The position numbers and the translations under genes are program-made. Positions 1 through 13,403 of a stretch of 64,000 nt of DNA are shown in pieces. A model generated the notes under the pieces. That model saw only the letters and a list, made by a program, of their open reading frames with translations. It did no database searches and was not told where the DNA came from. Source of the DNA: Theocolax elegans (taxonomy: Eukaryota > Arthropoda > Insecta > Hymenoptera > Cerocephalidae); NCBI GenBank assembly GCA_026168455.1, contig CM047431.1, forward strand, positions 23,935,365 through 23,999,364, in the 5' to 3' direction. Within the stretch, counting starts at the first letter, position 1, and every line of letters begins with the position of its first letter.

Positions 1-233
1 GGATATTCCGAAATTGGTGGAAATATCCCGGAATACCTCAGAACATCCCGAAGAATGCAGGAAACCCCTGAGATAGTGAATATATCCCGAAATGTCCCAG
101 ACAATTCCGAAACATCCACGAAATCCGGAAATTGGTGGAGATATCCCGGAATACCTCAAAATTCCCGAAATGTCCAGGAAATCCCTTAGTTAGTGAATTT
201 ACCCCGAAATCCCCAGAAAATCTTGAAACATCC
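1..233. repeat. higher-order segment shared with 9041-9272 and 6413-6570
   Basis: This stretch (GGATATTCCGAAATTG onward, with the diagnostic variants CCCGAAGAATGCAGG and TTTACCCCGAAATCCCC) recurs nearly unchanged at 9041-9272. Its first part recurs again at 6413-6570. Shared rare variants show block duplication within the array rather than independent mutation of monomers. Confidence 0.8.
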
Positions 234-3200
234 AGGATATCCTGTAATTGGTGGAGATATCCCGGAATACCTCAAAATTCCCGAAATGTTCAAGAAATCG
301 CTCAGTTAGTGAATTTATCCCGAAATACCCCAGACAATTCCGACACATCCAGGAAATCCCGAAATTGGTGGAGATGTTCCAAAATACCATAGATAATCCG
401 GAAACATCCAGGAAATCCCGAAATTGGTGGAAATACCCGGAATACCTCAAAATTCCCGAAATGTCCAGGAAAACCCTCAGTTAGTGAATTTATCCCGAAA
501 TACCCCAGACAAATCCGAAACATCCACGAAATCCCGAAATTGGTGGAGATATCTCGGAATGCCTCAAAATTCCCGAAAATTCCAGGAAATTCCTCAGTTG
601 GTGAATTTATCCTGAAATACCCCAGACAATTCCGAAACATCCAGGAAATCCCGTAATTGGTGGAGAAATCTCGAAATACCTCAAAATTCCCGAAATGTCC
701 AGGAAATCCCGAAATTGGTAAAGATATCCCGAAATACCTCAAGAAATCCCGAAGCGTTCAGGAAATACCGAAATTGTTGGAGATATCCCAAAATACCATA
801 GATAATCCGGAAACATCCAGGATATCCCGCAATTGGTGGAGATATCCCGCAATACCTTAGAAAATCCCAAAACATCCAGGAAATCCCGAAATTGGTGGAG
901 ATATCCCGGAATACCACAAAATTCCCGAAATGTCTAGGAAAACCCTCAGTTAGTGAATTTATCCCGAAATACCCCAGACAAATCCGAAACATCCACGTAA
1001 TCCCGAAATTGGTGGAGATATCTCGGAATGCCTCAAAATTCCCGAAATTTTCAGGAAATCCCTCAGTTAGTGAATTTATCCAGAAATACCCCAGAAAATC
1101 CCCAAACATACAGGTAATACCGAAACTGATGGAGATATCCAGGAATACCTCAAAAAATCCCGAATCATCCAGGAAATCTCGTAATTGGTGGAGATATCCC
1201 GGAATACCTCAATATTCCCGAAATGTCCAGGAAACCCTCAATTAGTTATTTTATCCCGAAATACCTTTGAAAATCCCGAAGCATCCAGGAAATCCCGAAA
1301 TTGGTGGAGATATCCCGGAATACCTCAAAATTCCCGAAATGTCCAGGAAATCGCTCAGTTAGTGAATTTATCCCGAAATACCCCAGGCAATTCCGACACA
1401 TCCAGGAAATCCCGAAATTGGTAGAGATATCCAGGAATACCTCAATATTCCCGAAATGTCCAGGAAATCCCTCAGTTAGTGATTTTATCCCGAAATACCT
1501 CAGAAAATCCCGAAACATCCAGGAAATCTCGTAATTAGTGGAGATATCCCGGAGTACCTCAATATTCACGAAATGTCCAGACAATCCCTCAATTAGTTAT
1601 TTTATCCCGAAATACCTTTGAAAATCCCGAAGCATCCAGGAAATCCCGAAATTGGTGGAGATATCTCGCGATACCACAGAAAATGTCGAAATATCCAGGT
1701 TATCCCAAAATTGGTGGAGATCCCAGAATACATCTGAAAATCCCGAAGCATCCAGGAAATCCCGAAATTGGTGGAGATATCTCGAAGTACCACAGATAAT
1801 GTCGAAACATCCTGTTTATCCCGAAATTGGTGGAGATCCCAGAATACCTCGGAAAATATCGACGCATCCAGGAAATCCCGAAATTGGTGGAGATATCTCG
1901 AAAAACCACAGAAAATGCCGAAATATCCAGGAAATCCCGAAATTGGTGGAGATACCCGGAATACCTCAAAATTCCCGAAATGTCTAGGAAATCCCTTAGT
2001 TAGTGAATATATCCCGAAATCCCCAGAAAATCTTGAAACATCCAGGAAATACCGAAATTGGTGGAGATATCCCGGAATAACTCAAAATTCCCGAAATGTC
2101 CAGGAAATCCCTCAATTAGCGAATTTATCCAGAAATACCCCCGAAAATCCCGAAACATCCAGGAAATCCCTCAGTTAGTGAATTTATCCAGAAATACCCC
2201 AGAAAATCCCGAAACATCCAGGAAATCCCGAAATTGGTGGAGATATCTCGAAGTACCACAGATAATGTGGAAACATCCAGGTTATCCCCAAATTGGTGGA
2301 GATCCCGGAATACCTCTGAAAATCCCGAAGCATCCAGGAAATCCCGAAATTGGTGGAGATATCTCGAAATACCACAGAAAATGTCGAAATATCCAGGAAA
2401 TCCCGAAATTGGTGGAGATATCTCGAAGTACCACAGATAATGTCGAAACATCCAGGATAACCCGAAATTGGTGGCGATATCCCGGAATACCACAAAATTC
2501 CCGAAATGTCTAGGAAATCCCTCAGTTGGTGAATTTATCCTGAAATAGCCCAGACAATTCCGAAACATCCAGGAAATCCCGAAATTGGTGGAGAAATCCC
2601 GAAATGCCTCAAAATTCCCGAAATGTCCAGGAAATCCCGAAATTGGTAAATATATTCCGAATTACCTCAAGAAATCCCGAAACGTTCAGGAGATTTCGAA
2701 ATTGATAGAGATATCCCGGAATACCTCAGAAAATACCGTAACATCCTGGAAATCCCGAAATTGGTGGAGTTATCCCGAAATACCGCAAATCATCCGAAAA
2801 CATCCAGGATATCCCGAAATTGGTGAAGATATCCCAAAATAGCATTGATAATCCGGAAACATTCAGGATATCCCGGAGTGGTGGAGATATCTCGAAATAC
2901 CACACATAATGTCGAAACATCCAGGAAATCCTGAAATTGGTGGAAGTAACCCGGAATACCTCAAATATCCCGAAATTCCCAGGAAAACCCTCAGTTAGTG
3001 CATTTATCCCGAAATACTCCTGAAAATCCCGAAACATCCAGGATATCCCGTAATTGGTGGAGATATCCCGGAATACATCAAAATTCCCAAAATACCCAGG
3101 AAATACCTCAGTTAGTGAATTTATCCTGAAATACCTCGGAAAATCCCGCAACATCCAGGAAATCCCGAAATTGGTGGAGATATCCCAAAATAGCATTAAT

Positions 3201-4779
3201 AATCCGGAAACATCCAGGATATTCCGAAATTGGTTGAAATATCCCCGAATACCTCAGGAAATCCCGAAGCATCCAGGTAATCCCTCAGTTAGGGAAATTA
3301 TCTTAAAATGCCCCAGAAAATCCCGACACATCCAGGAAATCCCTCAGTTAGTGAATTTATCCAGAAATACCCAAGAAAATCACGAAACATCCCAGAAATC
3401 TCGTAATTGGTGGAGATATCCAGGAATACCTCAATATTCCCGAAACGTCCAGGAAATCCCTCAGTTGGTGAATTTATCCCTAAATACCTCAGAAAATCCC
3501 GACACATCCAGGAAATCCCTCAGTTAGTGAATTTATCCAGAAATACCCAAGAAAATCACGAAACATCCAAGAAATCTCGTAATTGGTGGAGATATCCAGG
3601 AATACCTCAATATTCCCGTAACGTCCAGAAAATCCCTGAGTTAGTGAATTTATCCCTAAATACCTCAGAAAATCCCGAAATTGGTGGAGATATCTCGAAA
3701 TACCACAGATAATCCGGAAACATCCAGGATATCCCGAAATTGGTGGAGATATCTCGAAATACCACAGATAATCCGGAAACATCCAGGATATCCCGAAATT
3801 GGTGGAGATCCCGGAATACCTCTGAAAATCCCAAAGCATCCACGAAATTCCGAAATTGGTGGAGATATCTCTAAATACCACAGATAATGTCGAAACATCC
3901 ACGAAATCCCGAAATTGGAGGCAATATCCTAAAATAGCATAATTAATCCGGAAAAATCCAGGATATTCCGAAATTGGCGAAAGTATCCCCGAATACCTCA
4001 GGAAATCCCGAAGCATCCAGGAAATCCCTCAGTTAGTGAAATTATCCCAAAATACCCCAGAAAATCCCGACACATCCAGGAAATCCCGAAATTGGTGGAT
4101 ATATCCAGGAATACCTCAGAAAATCCCAAACAACCAGGAAATCCCGGAATATGTCAAAATTCCCGAAATGTCCAGGAAATCCCTCAGTTAGTGAATTTAT
4201 CCCGAAATCCCCAGAAAATCTTGAACCATCCAGGAAATACCGGAATTGGTGGAGTTATCCCGGAATAACTCAAAATTACCCAAAATGTCCAGGAAGTCCT
4301 TCTGTTAGCGAATTTATCCCGAAATACCCCAGAAAATCCCGAAACATCCAGGGTATCCTGTAATTGGCGGAGATATCTCGAAATACCACAGATAATGTCG
4401 AAACATCCACGAAATCCCGAAATTGGTGGAAATACCCCGGAATACCTCAAATATACCGAAATGTCCAGGAAGTCCCTCAGTTAGTGAATTTATCCAGAAA
4501 TACCCCAGAAAATCCCCAAACATACAGGAAATCCCGAAACTGATGGAGATATCCATGAATACCTCAAAAAATCCCGAATCATCCAGGATATCTCGTAATT
4601 GGTGAAGATCTCCCGGAATGCCTCAAAATTCCTGAAATGTCCAGGAAATCCCGAAATTGGTGGAGATATCCCAAAATACCTCAAGAACTCCCGAAACGTT
4701 CAAGAAATGCCGAAATTAGTGGAGATATCCCGGAATACCTCAAAATTCACGAAATGTCCAGGAAATCCCTCAGTATGTG

Positions 4780-6413
4780 AATTTATCCCGAAATACCCCA
4801 GAAAATCCCGAAACATCCAGGATATCCTGTAATTGGCGGAGATATCTCGAAATACCACAGATAATGTCGAAACATCCACGAAATCCCGAAATTGGTGAAA
4901 ATACCCCGGAATACCTCAAATATACCGAAATTGGTGAAGATATCCCGGAATGCCTCAAAATTCCTGAAATGTCCAAGAAATCCCGAAATTGGTGGAGATA
5001 TCCCGAAATACCTCAAGAACTCCCGAAACGTTCAAGAAATGCCGAAATTAGTGGAGATATTTCGGAATACCTCATAATTCCTGAACTGTCCAGGAAATCC
5101 CTCAGTTAGTGAGTTTATCCCGAAATACTCCACAAAATCTCGAAACATCCAGGATATCCCGCAATTGGTGGAGATATCCCGGAATACCACAAAATTCCCG
5201 AAATGTCTAGGAAAACCCTCAGTGAATTTATCCCGAAATACCCCAGACAAATCCGAAACATCCACGAAATCCCGAAATTGGTGAATATATCTCGGAATGC
5301 CTCAAAATTCCCGAAATATCCAGGAAATCCCTTAGTTGGTGAATTTATCCCGAAATGCCCCAGAAAATCCCGAAACATCCAGGTAATCCCGAATTCGGTG
5401 GAGATATCCCAAAAAACCGCAGATAATCCGGAAACATCCAGGAAATCCCGAAATTGCTCGATTCATCCCGAAATACCCCAGAAAATCCCGAAACATCCAG
5501 GATATCCTGTAATTGGCGGAGATATCTCGAAATACCACAGATAATGTCGAAACATCCACGAAATCCCGAAATTGGTGGAAATACCCCGGAATACCTCAAA
5601 TATACCGAAATTCGTGAAGATATCCCGGAATGCCTCAAAATTCCTGAAATGTCCAAGAAATCCCGAAATTGGTGGAGATATCCCGAAATACCTCAAGAAC
5701 TCCCGAAACGTTCAAGAAATGCCGAAATTAGTGGAGATATCCCGGAACACCTCAAAATTCACGAAATGTCCAGGAAATCCCTCAGTATGTGAATTTATCC
5801 CGAAATACTCCTGAAAATCCCGAAACATCTAGAATATCACGTAATTGGTGGAATATAACGGAATACCACAAAATTCCCGAAATGTCTAGGAAAACCCTCA
5901 GTTAGTGAATTTATCCCGAAATACCCCAGACAAATCCGAAACATCCAAGAAATCCCGAAATTAGTGGAGATATTCCGGAATACCTCATAATTCCTGAACT
6001 GTCCAGGAAATCCCTCAGTTAGTGAGTTTATCCCGAAATACTCCAGAAAATCTCGAAACATCCAGGATATCCCGTAATTGGTGGAGATATCCCGGAATAC
6101 CACAAAATTCCCGAAATGTCTAGGAAAACCCTCAGTGAATTTATCCCGAAATACCCCAGACAAATCCGAAACATCCACGAAATCCCGAAATTGGTGAATA
6201 TAACTCGGAATGCCTCAAAATTCCCGAAATATCCAGGAAATCCCTTAGTTGGTGAATTTATCCCGAAATGCCCCAGAAAATCCCGAAACATCCAGGTAAT
6301 CCCGAATTCGGTGGAGATATCCCAAAAAACCGCAGATAATCCGGAAACATCCAGGAAATCCCGAAATTGCTCGATTCATCCCGAAATACCCCAGAAAATC
6401 CCGAAACATCTAG
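4780..6413. repeat. overlapping 680-bp and 913-bp higher-order duplications
   Basis: 4780-5105 is repeated at 5460-5785 (offset 680). 5040-5500 is repeated at 5953-6413 (offset 913). Diagnostic variants include CATAATTCCTGAACTGTCC and CCCGAATTCGGTGGAG. The two duplications overlap, so at least two unequal-exchange events are layered here. Confidence 0.8.
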
Positions 6414-7530
6414 GATATTCCGAAATTGGTGGAAATATCCCGGAATACCTCAGAACATCCCGAAGAATGCAGGAAATCCCTCAGATAGTGAATATATCCC
6501 GAAATGTCCCAGACAATTCCGAAACATCCACGAAATCCGGAAATTGGTGGAGATGTCCCAAAATACCATAGATAATCCGGAAACATCCAGGAAATCACGA
6601 AATTGGTGGAGATATCCCGGAATACCTTAAAATTCCCGAAATATCCAAGAAGCCCCTCAGTTACTGAATTTTTTCCAGAAATACCCCAGAAAATCCCGAA
6701 ACATCCAGGAAATCTCGTAATTGGTGGAGATATCCAGGAATACCTCAATATTCCCGAAATGTCCAGGAAATCCCTCAGTTAGTGATTTTATCCCGAAATA
6801 CCTCAGAAAATCCCGAAACATCCAGGAAATCCCGAAATTGGTGGAGATATCTCGAAGTACCACAGATAATGTCGAAACATCCAGGTTATCCCGAAATTGG
6901 TGGAGATCCCGGAATACCTCTGAAAATCCCGAAGCATCCAGGAAATCCCGAAATTGGTGGAGATATCTCGAAATACCACAGAAAATGTCCAAATATCCAG
7001 GAAATCCCGAAATTGGTGGAGATACCCGAAGTACCTTAAAATTCCCGAAATGTCCAGGAAGTTCCTCAGCTAGTGAATTTATCCAGAAATACCCCAGAAA
7101 ATCCCGAAACATCCAGGAAATCTCGTAATTAGTGGAGATATCCCGGAATACCACAATATTCCCGAAATGTCCAGGAAATCCCCCAATTAGTTATTTTATC
7201 CCGAAATACCTTAGAAAATCCCGAAGCATCCAGGAAATCCCGAAATTTGTGGAGATATCTCGAGATACCACAGAAAATGTCGAAATATCCAGGAAATCCC
7301 GAAATTGGTGGAGATACCCGGAATACCTCAAAATTCCCCAACTGTCCAGGAAAACCCTCAGTTAGTGAATTTATCCCGAAATACCCCAGACAAATCCGAA
7401 ACATCCACGAAATCCCGAAATTGGTGGAGATATCTCGAAATGCCTCAAAATTCACGAAATGTCCAAAAAATCTCTCAGTTGGTGAATTTATCCTGAAATA
7501 CCCCAGACAATTCCGAAACATCCAGGAAAT

Positions 7531-8352
7531 CCCGTAATTGGTGGAGAAATCCCGAAATACCTCAAAATTCCCGAAATGTCCAGGAAATCCCGAAATTGGT
7601 AAATATATCCCGAAATACCTCAAGAAATCCCGAAACGTTCAGGAAAGTACGAAATTGGTGGAGATATCCCGGAATACCTCAGAAAATCCCGCAAAACCAG
7701 CATATCCCGAAATTGGTGGCGATATCCCGAAATACCGCAGATTATCTGGATACATCCAGGAAATCCCGAAATTGGTGGTTTTATTCCGAAATACCCCAGA
7801 AAATCTCGAAACATCCAGGAAATACCGAAATTGGTGGAGCTATCCCGAAATACCTCAAAATTCCCTAAATGTCCAGGAAATCTCTCAGTTTGGTGAATTT
7901 ATCCCGAAATACCCCAGACAATTCCGAAACATCCAGGAAATCCCGTAATTGGTGGAGAAATCCCGAAATACCTCAAAATTCCCGAAATGTCCAGGAAATC
8001 CCGAAATTGGTAAATATATCCCGAAATACCTCAAGAAATCCCGAAACGTTCAGGAAAGTACGAAATTGGTGGAGATATCCCGGAATACCTCAGAAAATCC
8101 CGCAAAACCAGCATATCCCGAAATTGGTGGCGATATCCCGAAATACCGCAGATTATCTGGATACATCCAGGAAATCCCGAAATTGGTGGTTTTATTCCGA
8201 AATACCCCAGAAAATCTCGAAACATCCAGGAAATACCGAAATTGGTGGAGATATCCCGAAATACCTCAAAATTCCCTAAATGTCCAGGAAATCCCTCAGT
8301 TAGTGAATTTATCCCGAAATACCCCAGACAATTCCGAAACATCGAGGAAATC
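7531..8352. repeat. 411-bp tandem duplication (7 monomers)
   Basis: 7531-7941 and 7942-8352 are almost identical. They share rare variants such as CGCAAAACCAGCATATCCCG and GCAGATTATCTGGATACATC. 411 bp is seven monomers. A further exchange of offset about 403 links 8391-8515 with 8794-8920. Confidence 0.88.
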
Positions 8353-9040
8353 CCGAAATTGGTGGAGAAATCCCGGAATACCTCAAAATTCCCGAACTGT
8401 CCAAGAAATCCCGCAGTTAGTGATTTTATCCCGAAATACCTCAAAATTCCCGAAGCATCCAGGGAATCCCGAAATTGGTGTATATATCTCGAAATACCAT
8501 AGACAATCCGGAAACATCTCCCGAAATTGGTGGCGATATCCCGAAATACCGCAGATTATCTGGATACATCCAGGAAATCTCTCAATTTGGTGAATCTATA
8601 CCAAAATACCCCAGACAATTCCGAAACATCCAGGAAATCACGAAATTGGTGGAGATACCTGGAATACCTCTAAATTCCCGAGATATCCAGGAAGTCCCTC
8701 AGTTAGTGAATTTATCCAGAAATACTCCAGAAAATCCCGAAACATCCAGGAAATCTCGTAATTGGTGGAGATATCCAGGAATACCTCAATATTCCCGAAC
8801 TGTCCAAGAAATCCCGCAGTTAGTGATTTTATCCCGAAATACCTCAAAATTCCCGAAGCATCCAGGGAATCCCGAAATTGGTGTATATATCTCGAAATAC
8901 CATAGACAATCCGGAAACATCCAGGATCTTCCGAAATTGTGGAGATATCCCGAAATACCGCAGATAATCCGGAAACATCCAGGATATCCCGTAATTGGTG
9001 GAGATATCCCGGAATACCCCAGAAAATTCCGAAACATCTA

Positions 9041-9272
9041 GGATATTCCGAAATTGCTGGAAATATCCCGGAATACCTCAGAACATCCCGAAGAATGCAG
9101 GAAATCCCTCAGATAGTGAATATATCCCGAAATGTCCCAGACAATTCCGAAACATCCACGAAATCCGGAAATTGGTGAAGATATCCCGGAATACCTCGAA
9201 ATTCCCGAAATGTCCAGGAAATCCCTTAGTTAGTGAATTTACCCCGAAATCCCCAGAAAATCTTGAAACATC
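9041..9272. repeat. second copy of the window-start segment
   Basis: Matches positions 1-233 with few differences (for example AAATCCCTC for AAACCCCTG). It carries the same marker CCCGAAGAATGCAGG. Its downstream part is repeated again from about 9530, so it sits inside a locally reshuffled zone. Confidence 0.78.
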
Positions 9273-11941
9273 CAGGAAATACCGAAATTGGTGGAGATAT
9301 CCCGGAATAACTCAAAATTCCCGAAATGTCCAGGAAATCCCCCAGTTAGCGAATTTATCCCGAAATACCCCAGAAAATCCCGAAACATCCAGGATATCCT
9401 GTAATTAATGGAGATATCCCGGAATACCTCAAAATTCCCGAAATGTCCAGGAAATCGCTCAGTTAGTGAATTTATCCAGAAATACCCCAGAAAATCCCGA
9501 AACATCCAGGCAATCTCGTAATTAGTGGAGATATCCCGGAATACCTCGAAATTCCCGAAATGTCCAGGAAATCCCTTAGTTAGTGAATTTACCCCGAAAT
9601 CCCCAGAAAATCTTGAAACATCCAGGAAATACCGAAATTGGTGGAGATATCCCGGAATAACTCAAAATTCCCGAAATGTCCAGGAAATCCCACAGTTAGC
9701 GAATTTATCCCGAAATAACCCAGAAAATCCCGAATCATCCAGGATATCCTGTAATTGGTGGAGATATCCCGGAATACCTCAAAATTTCCGAAATGTCCAG
9801 GAAATCGCTCAGTTAGTGAATTGATCCCGAAATACCCCAGACAATTCCGACACATCCAAGAAATCCCGAAATTGGTGTATGTATCCCGAAATAACCCAGA
9901 AAATCCCCAAACATACAGGAAATCCCGAAATTGGTGGATTTATCCCGAAATACTCCAGAAAATCTCGAAACATCCAGGAAATAGCGAAATTGGTGGAGAT
10001 ATCCCGGAATACCTCAGAGAATCCCGATGCATCAAGGAAATCCCTCAGTTAGTGAAATTATCCCGAAATGCACTAGAAAATCTCGAAACATCCAGGAAAT
10101 CCCGAAATTGGTGGAGATATCCCGGAATACCTCAGAAAATCCCGACGCATCCAGGAACTTCCTCAGTTAGGGAAATTATCCCGAAATGCACCGAAAATCT
10201 CGAAGCATCCAGGAAATACCGAAATTGGTGGAGATATCCCGGGATACCTCAAAATTCCCAAAACATCCAGGAAATCCCGAAATTGGTGTATTTCTCCCGA
10301 AATACCCCAGAAAATCTCGGAACATCCAAGAAATCCCGAAATGGGTGTATGTATCCCGAAATAACCCAGAAAATCCCCAATCATACAGGAAATCCCGAAA
10401 TTGGTGGGAATATCCCGAAATACTGCAGATAATCCGGAAACATCCAGGAAATCCCGAAATTGGTGGGAATAACCCGAAATATCGCAGATAATCCCGAAAC
10501 ATGCAGGAAATCCCGAAATTGGTGGAGATATCCCAAAATAACAAAGATAATCCGGAAACATCCAGGATATTCCGAAATTGGTGAAAATATCCCAAAATAT
10601 TGCAGATAATCCGGAAACATCCAGGAAATCCCGAAATTGGTGGGAATATCCCGAAATATCGCAGATAATCCGGAAACATCCAGGATATTCCGAAATTGGT
10701 GAAATATCCCAAAATATCGCAGATAATCCCGAAACATCCAGGAAATCCCGAAATTGGTGGAGATATCCCAAAATAATATAGATTATCCGGAAACATCCAG
10801 GATATTCCGAAATTGGTGGAAATATGCCTAAATATCGCAGATAATCCGGAAACATCCAGGTCATCCCGAAATTGGTTGAGATATCCCGGAATACCTTAAA
10901 ATTCCCGAAATGTCTAGGAAATCCCGCAGTTAGTGAATTTATCACGAAATACCTCAGAAAATCCCGAAACTTCCAGGACATCCCGAAATTGGTGGAGATA
11001 TCCGGGAATGCCTCATAATTCCCGAAATGTCCAGGTAATTCCGAAATTGGTGGAGATATCCCAAAATACCATAGATAATCCGGAAACATCCAGGATATTC
11101 CGAAATTGGTGGATTTATCCCCAAATACCCCAGAAAATCTCGATACATCCAGGAAATCCCGAAATTGGTGTATTTATCCCGAAATACACCACAAAATCTC
11201 GAAACATCCAGAGAATTCCAAAATTGGTGGAGAAATCCAGGAATATCTCAGAAAATCCCGAAACATCCAGCATATCCCGAAATTGATGGAGATATCCCAA
11301 AATACCATAGATAATATGGAAACATCCAGGATATTCCGAAATTGGTGGCAATATCCCGAAATAACCCAGAAAATCCCCAAACATACAGGAAAGCCCGTAA
11401 TTGGTGGAGATATCCCGGAATACCTCAGAAAATCCCGATGCATCCAGGAAATCTCTCAGTTTCTGAAATATTCCCGAAATGCACAGGAAAATCTCGAAAC
11501 ATCCAGAAAATCCCGAAATTGGTGGATTTATCCCGAAATACCTTAGAAAATCCCGAAACATCCAGGAAATCCCGAAATTGGTGGCGATATCCAAAATAGC
11601 ATAGATAATCCGGACACATCCAGGATATTCCGAAATTGGTGGAAATATCCCGAAATATCGCAGATAATCCGGAAACATCCAGGAAATCCCGAAATTGATG
11701 GATTTATCCCGAAATACCCCAGAAAATCTTGATAACATCCAGGAAATACCGTAATTGGTGGAGATATCCCGGTATACCGCAAAAATCCCGAACTGTCCAG
11801 GAAATCCCTCATTTAGTGAATTTATCCCAAAATACCCCAGACAGTTCCGAAACATCCAGGAAATCCCGAAATTGGTGGAGATATCCGGGAATTCCTCAAA
11901 ATTCCCGAATGTCCAGCTAATTCCGAAATTGGTGGAGATAT

Positions 11942-12031
11942 TACAATAGCTTACCAAACGAACTTAAAAATATAGATAATATTAAAGTAAAAAAAGCAAA
12001 ATTAAAAAACTGGATCAAGACAAACATATAA
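11942..12031 (+). pseudogene. reverse-transcriptase C-terminal tail (non-LTR retrotransposon)
   Basis: Reads from TAC at 11942 to a TAA at 12029-12031. It includes YNSLPNELKNI followed by a lysine-rich stretch ending LKNWIKTNI. The pattern N-x-LP-x-x-L-K-N-I, then basic residues, then L-K-x-W is the usual extreme C-terminus of LINE-type (Jockey/CR1/RTE-like) reverse transcriptases. Only this tail is present; the palm and endonuclease domains are missing. Identification rests on a short stretch, so the clade is not assigned. Confidence 0.62.
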
Positions 12032-12177
12032 AGAATTAGTATGAATAACTCAGTAAAAATTGATTGTACTCGAATAAAAATATGGTTTTGTAAGTTAATT
12101 AGTCAAAAAAATCAGGTACTTGCAAACACATCAATAATTAATTCTTTCATTTTTAATAATTAATTCATTTTTAACAG

Positions 12178-13129
12178 ATAAAAATAATCAATTTGTTAGA
12201 TGTGTAAATCCTGCATTGGAAGTCCTACAGGATAATGCAGTATTTGACAAATTGTTACTTAATGTTAGAACATATCTATGCGCAAATGGTAAATGTACAA
12301 GTACTACAAACGATCGCATCGCAGAATATCTGTTTACAACTACAATAAAATGGAAAAAACAGAAAATATCAGCAATTTAATTCTATTTGCAACTGAAGTA
12401 ATTAATATGAACTTTCTTGAAGAGGCATATAAATTTTCAGTTGCAGAGGATGCGGTGAGTTTGAGTGATAAACATAAAGCTATACCGGATAAAACATTGA
12501 AAAAAGACAAAAAACATCTATTTGATAAGGTATGTGAAACAAAATTAATCGAGTAGCTCCTGGTTTTAAATACATAAGTTTTGTAAAGAAACACAGAATG
12601 TAACAAAGTTAAAGATGAAGTTGTAAAAGAAAAATATGATCCTATAGAATCAGCATATACTAAAATAGACAAAATGGCTGAAGATAATGCCACAAATATG
12701 AAGGTCACTAATCCACCAGGGAAGAAATTACAGCAAGTTAACTCTTACCGCATGTCCTATGGAGATCTAAACTACATTGGATAGAATAAAGCAATTTTTT
12801 ATTTTGATAGGGGAATAAGAGGAAAACAAATTTTTACAAATTCTGTTTACCCACTGAAACAGCAGCCTAAATACAAAGATCTAGTAGTTATAGATGATAT
12901 AGTATTTACATCAGCATGTAAATGTGATTCTTCAAAACAACATCAGGAAATGTTCCCACATTACAGAGTCACTTGTGCGGTTGGACTCACTTGCCCTGCA
13001 AGACCAAACAACATCGAGAAAATTATTTTTGCAAGAAACAGAAATGCGACAACAGAAACGTTCACAACTGCTAGAGCCATGTTAACAAGATTTTGGTGAA
13101 AAATAAGGAAAAAATGTTTAAACAAGTAA
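12178..13129 (+). pseudogene. exon-like segment, unidentified cysteine-containing protein, copy 1
   Basis: A pyrimidine/AT-rich stretch ending TTTTTAACAG precedes position 12178 and looks like a splice acceptor. Downstream sequence has protein-like composition, unlike the satellite. An open stretch at 12293-12556 is rich in Lys, Glu and Asp. Further on there is a TAG at 12782-12784. A cysteine-rich end follows, with a C-K-C motif near 12918 and several more cysteines, and a terminal TAA at 13127-13129. Several single-base differences from copy 2 break the frame. I do not recognise the family: a secreted cystine-rich host protein or a protein of an integrated insect virus are both possible. 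No function is assigned. Confidence 0.5.
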
Positions 13130-13403
13130 TAATATTAAACAATAATATGAGCATTTAAATATAAATTTAAAGTGTTTAAAAAAAATGTAAAAGAGTGATG
13201 CACTAAACAGTATACTATTTATATTGATTAAGTTGTTAAACTCTTATTTAAATATAGTATTAGGTTAATTTAGTATTAGGATATAGTGTTAAGTTCTCCG
13301 GCTCCTATGTACAGGTGCAGTGTGCACCTCTATAGGATACATATTTTATTGTAAAATATTGTAATGTCTGGAGTTAATAAATAAATAAATAAATAAATAA
13401 AAA
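13130..13403 (+). other. 3' untranslated-like region with (TAAA)n tail, copy 1
   Basis: AT-rich non-coding sequence containing a GC-richer block (TCTCCGGCTCCTATGTACAG) and the near-palindrome GGTGCAGTGTGCACC. It ends in TTAATAAATAAATAAATAAA followed by A's at about 13375-13403. This is the layout of a LINE 3' UTR and tail. It adjoins the satellite directly. Confidence 0.65.

Larger units (their letters stand above)
1..11941. repeat. 59-bp satellite, subfamily A, block 1
   Basis: Uninterrupted tandem array of 58-59 bp monomers. Each monomer holds three ATCCCGRAA motifs about 20 bp apart, starting ATCCCGAAATTGG, ATCCCGGAATACC and ATCCCGAAACATCC. A frequent alternative monomer carries CCCTCAGTTAGTGAATTTATCCCG in place of the AAATTGGTGGAGATATCCCG part and is interspersed with the first type. 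The array is open in all three plus frames over long stretches, which explains the apparent proteins rich in Pro, Asn, Ile, Ser and Arg. No start context, codon bias or conserved domain supports translation. Confidence 0.97.
11942..13403 (+). mobile_element. 5'-truncated retroposon-like insertion, copy 1
   Basis: Non-satellite insert. It starts with the last 29 codons of a non-LTR-type reverse transcriptase, then an exon-like segment, then about 270 bp of AT-rich sequence, and ends in (TAAA)n. The 3' simple-repeat tail and the 5' truncation are typical of target-primed LINE insertions. The insert lies between GGAGATAT and ATATCCC, giving a possible 4-bp ATAT target duplication. The uninterrupted target, GGAGATATCCCAAAATATC, is present at about 26268. 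No internal promoter or complete reverse transcriptase is present. Confidence 0.75.

Noticed and set aside
10163..11089. 308-codon minus-strand open frame (and dozens of similar frames)
   Set aside because: It is satellite read through a stop-poor consensus. The predicted protein is a repeat of the same ~20-residue words in shifting phase, and equivalent frames occur on both strands.
12293..12708. Minus-strand frame 12340-12708 (and 20612-21049) with hydrophobic stretch
   Set aside because: It is a shadow of the plus-strand exon-like segment. The plus strand has the cysteine motifs, the acceptor-like site and the LINE-type orientation.
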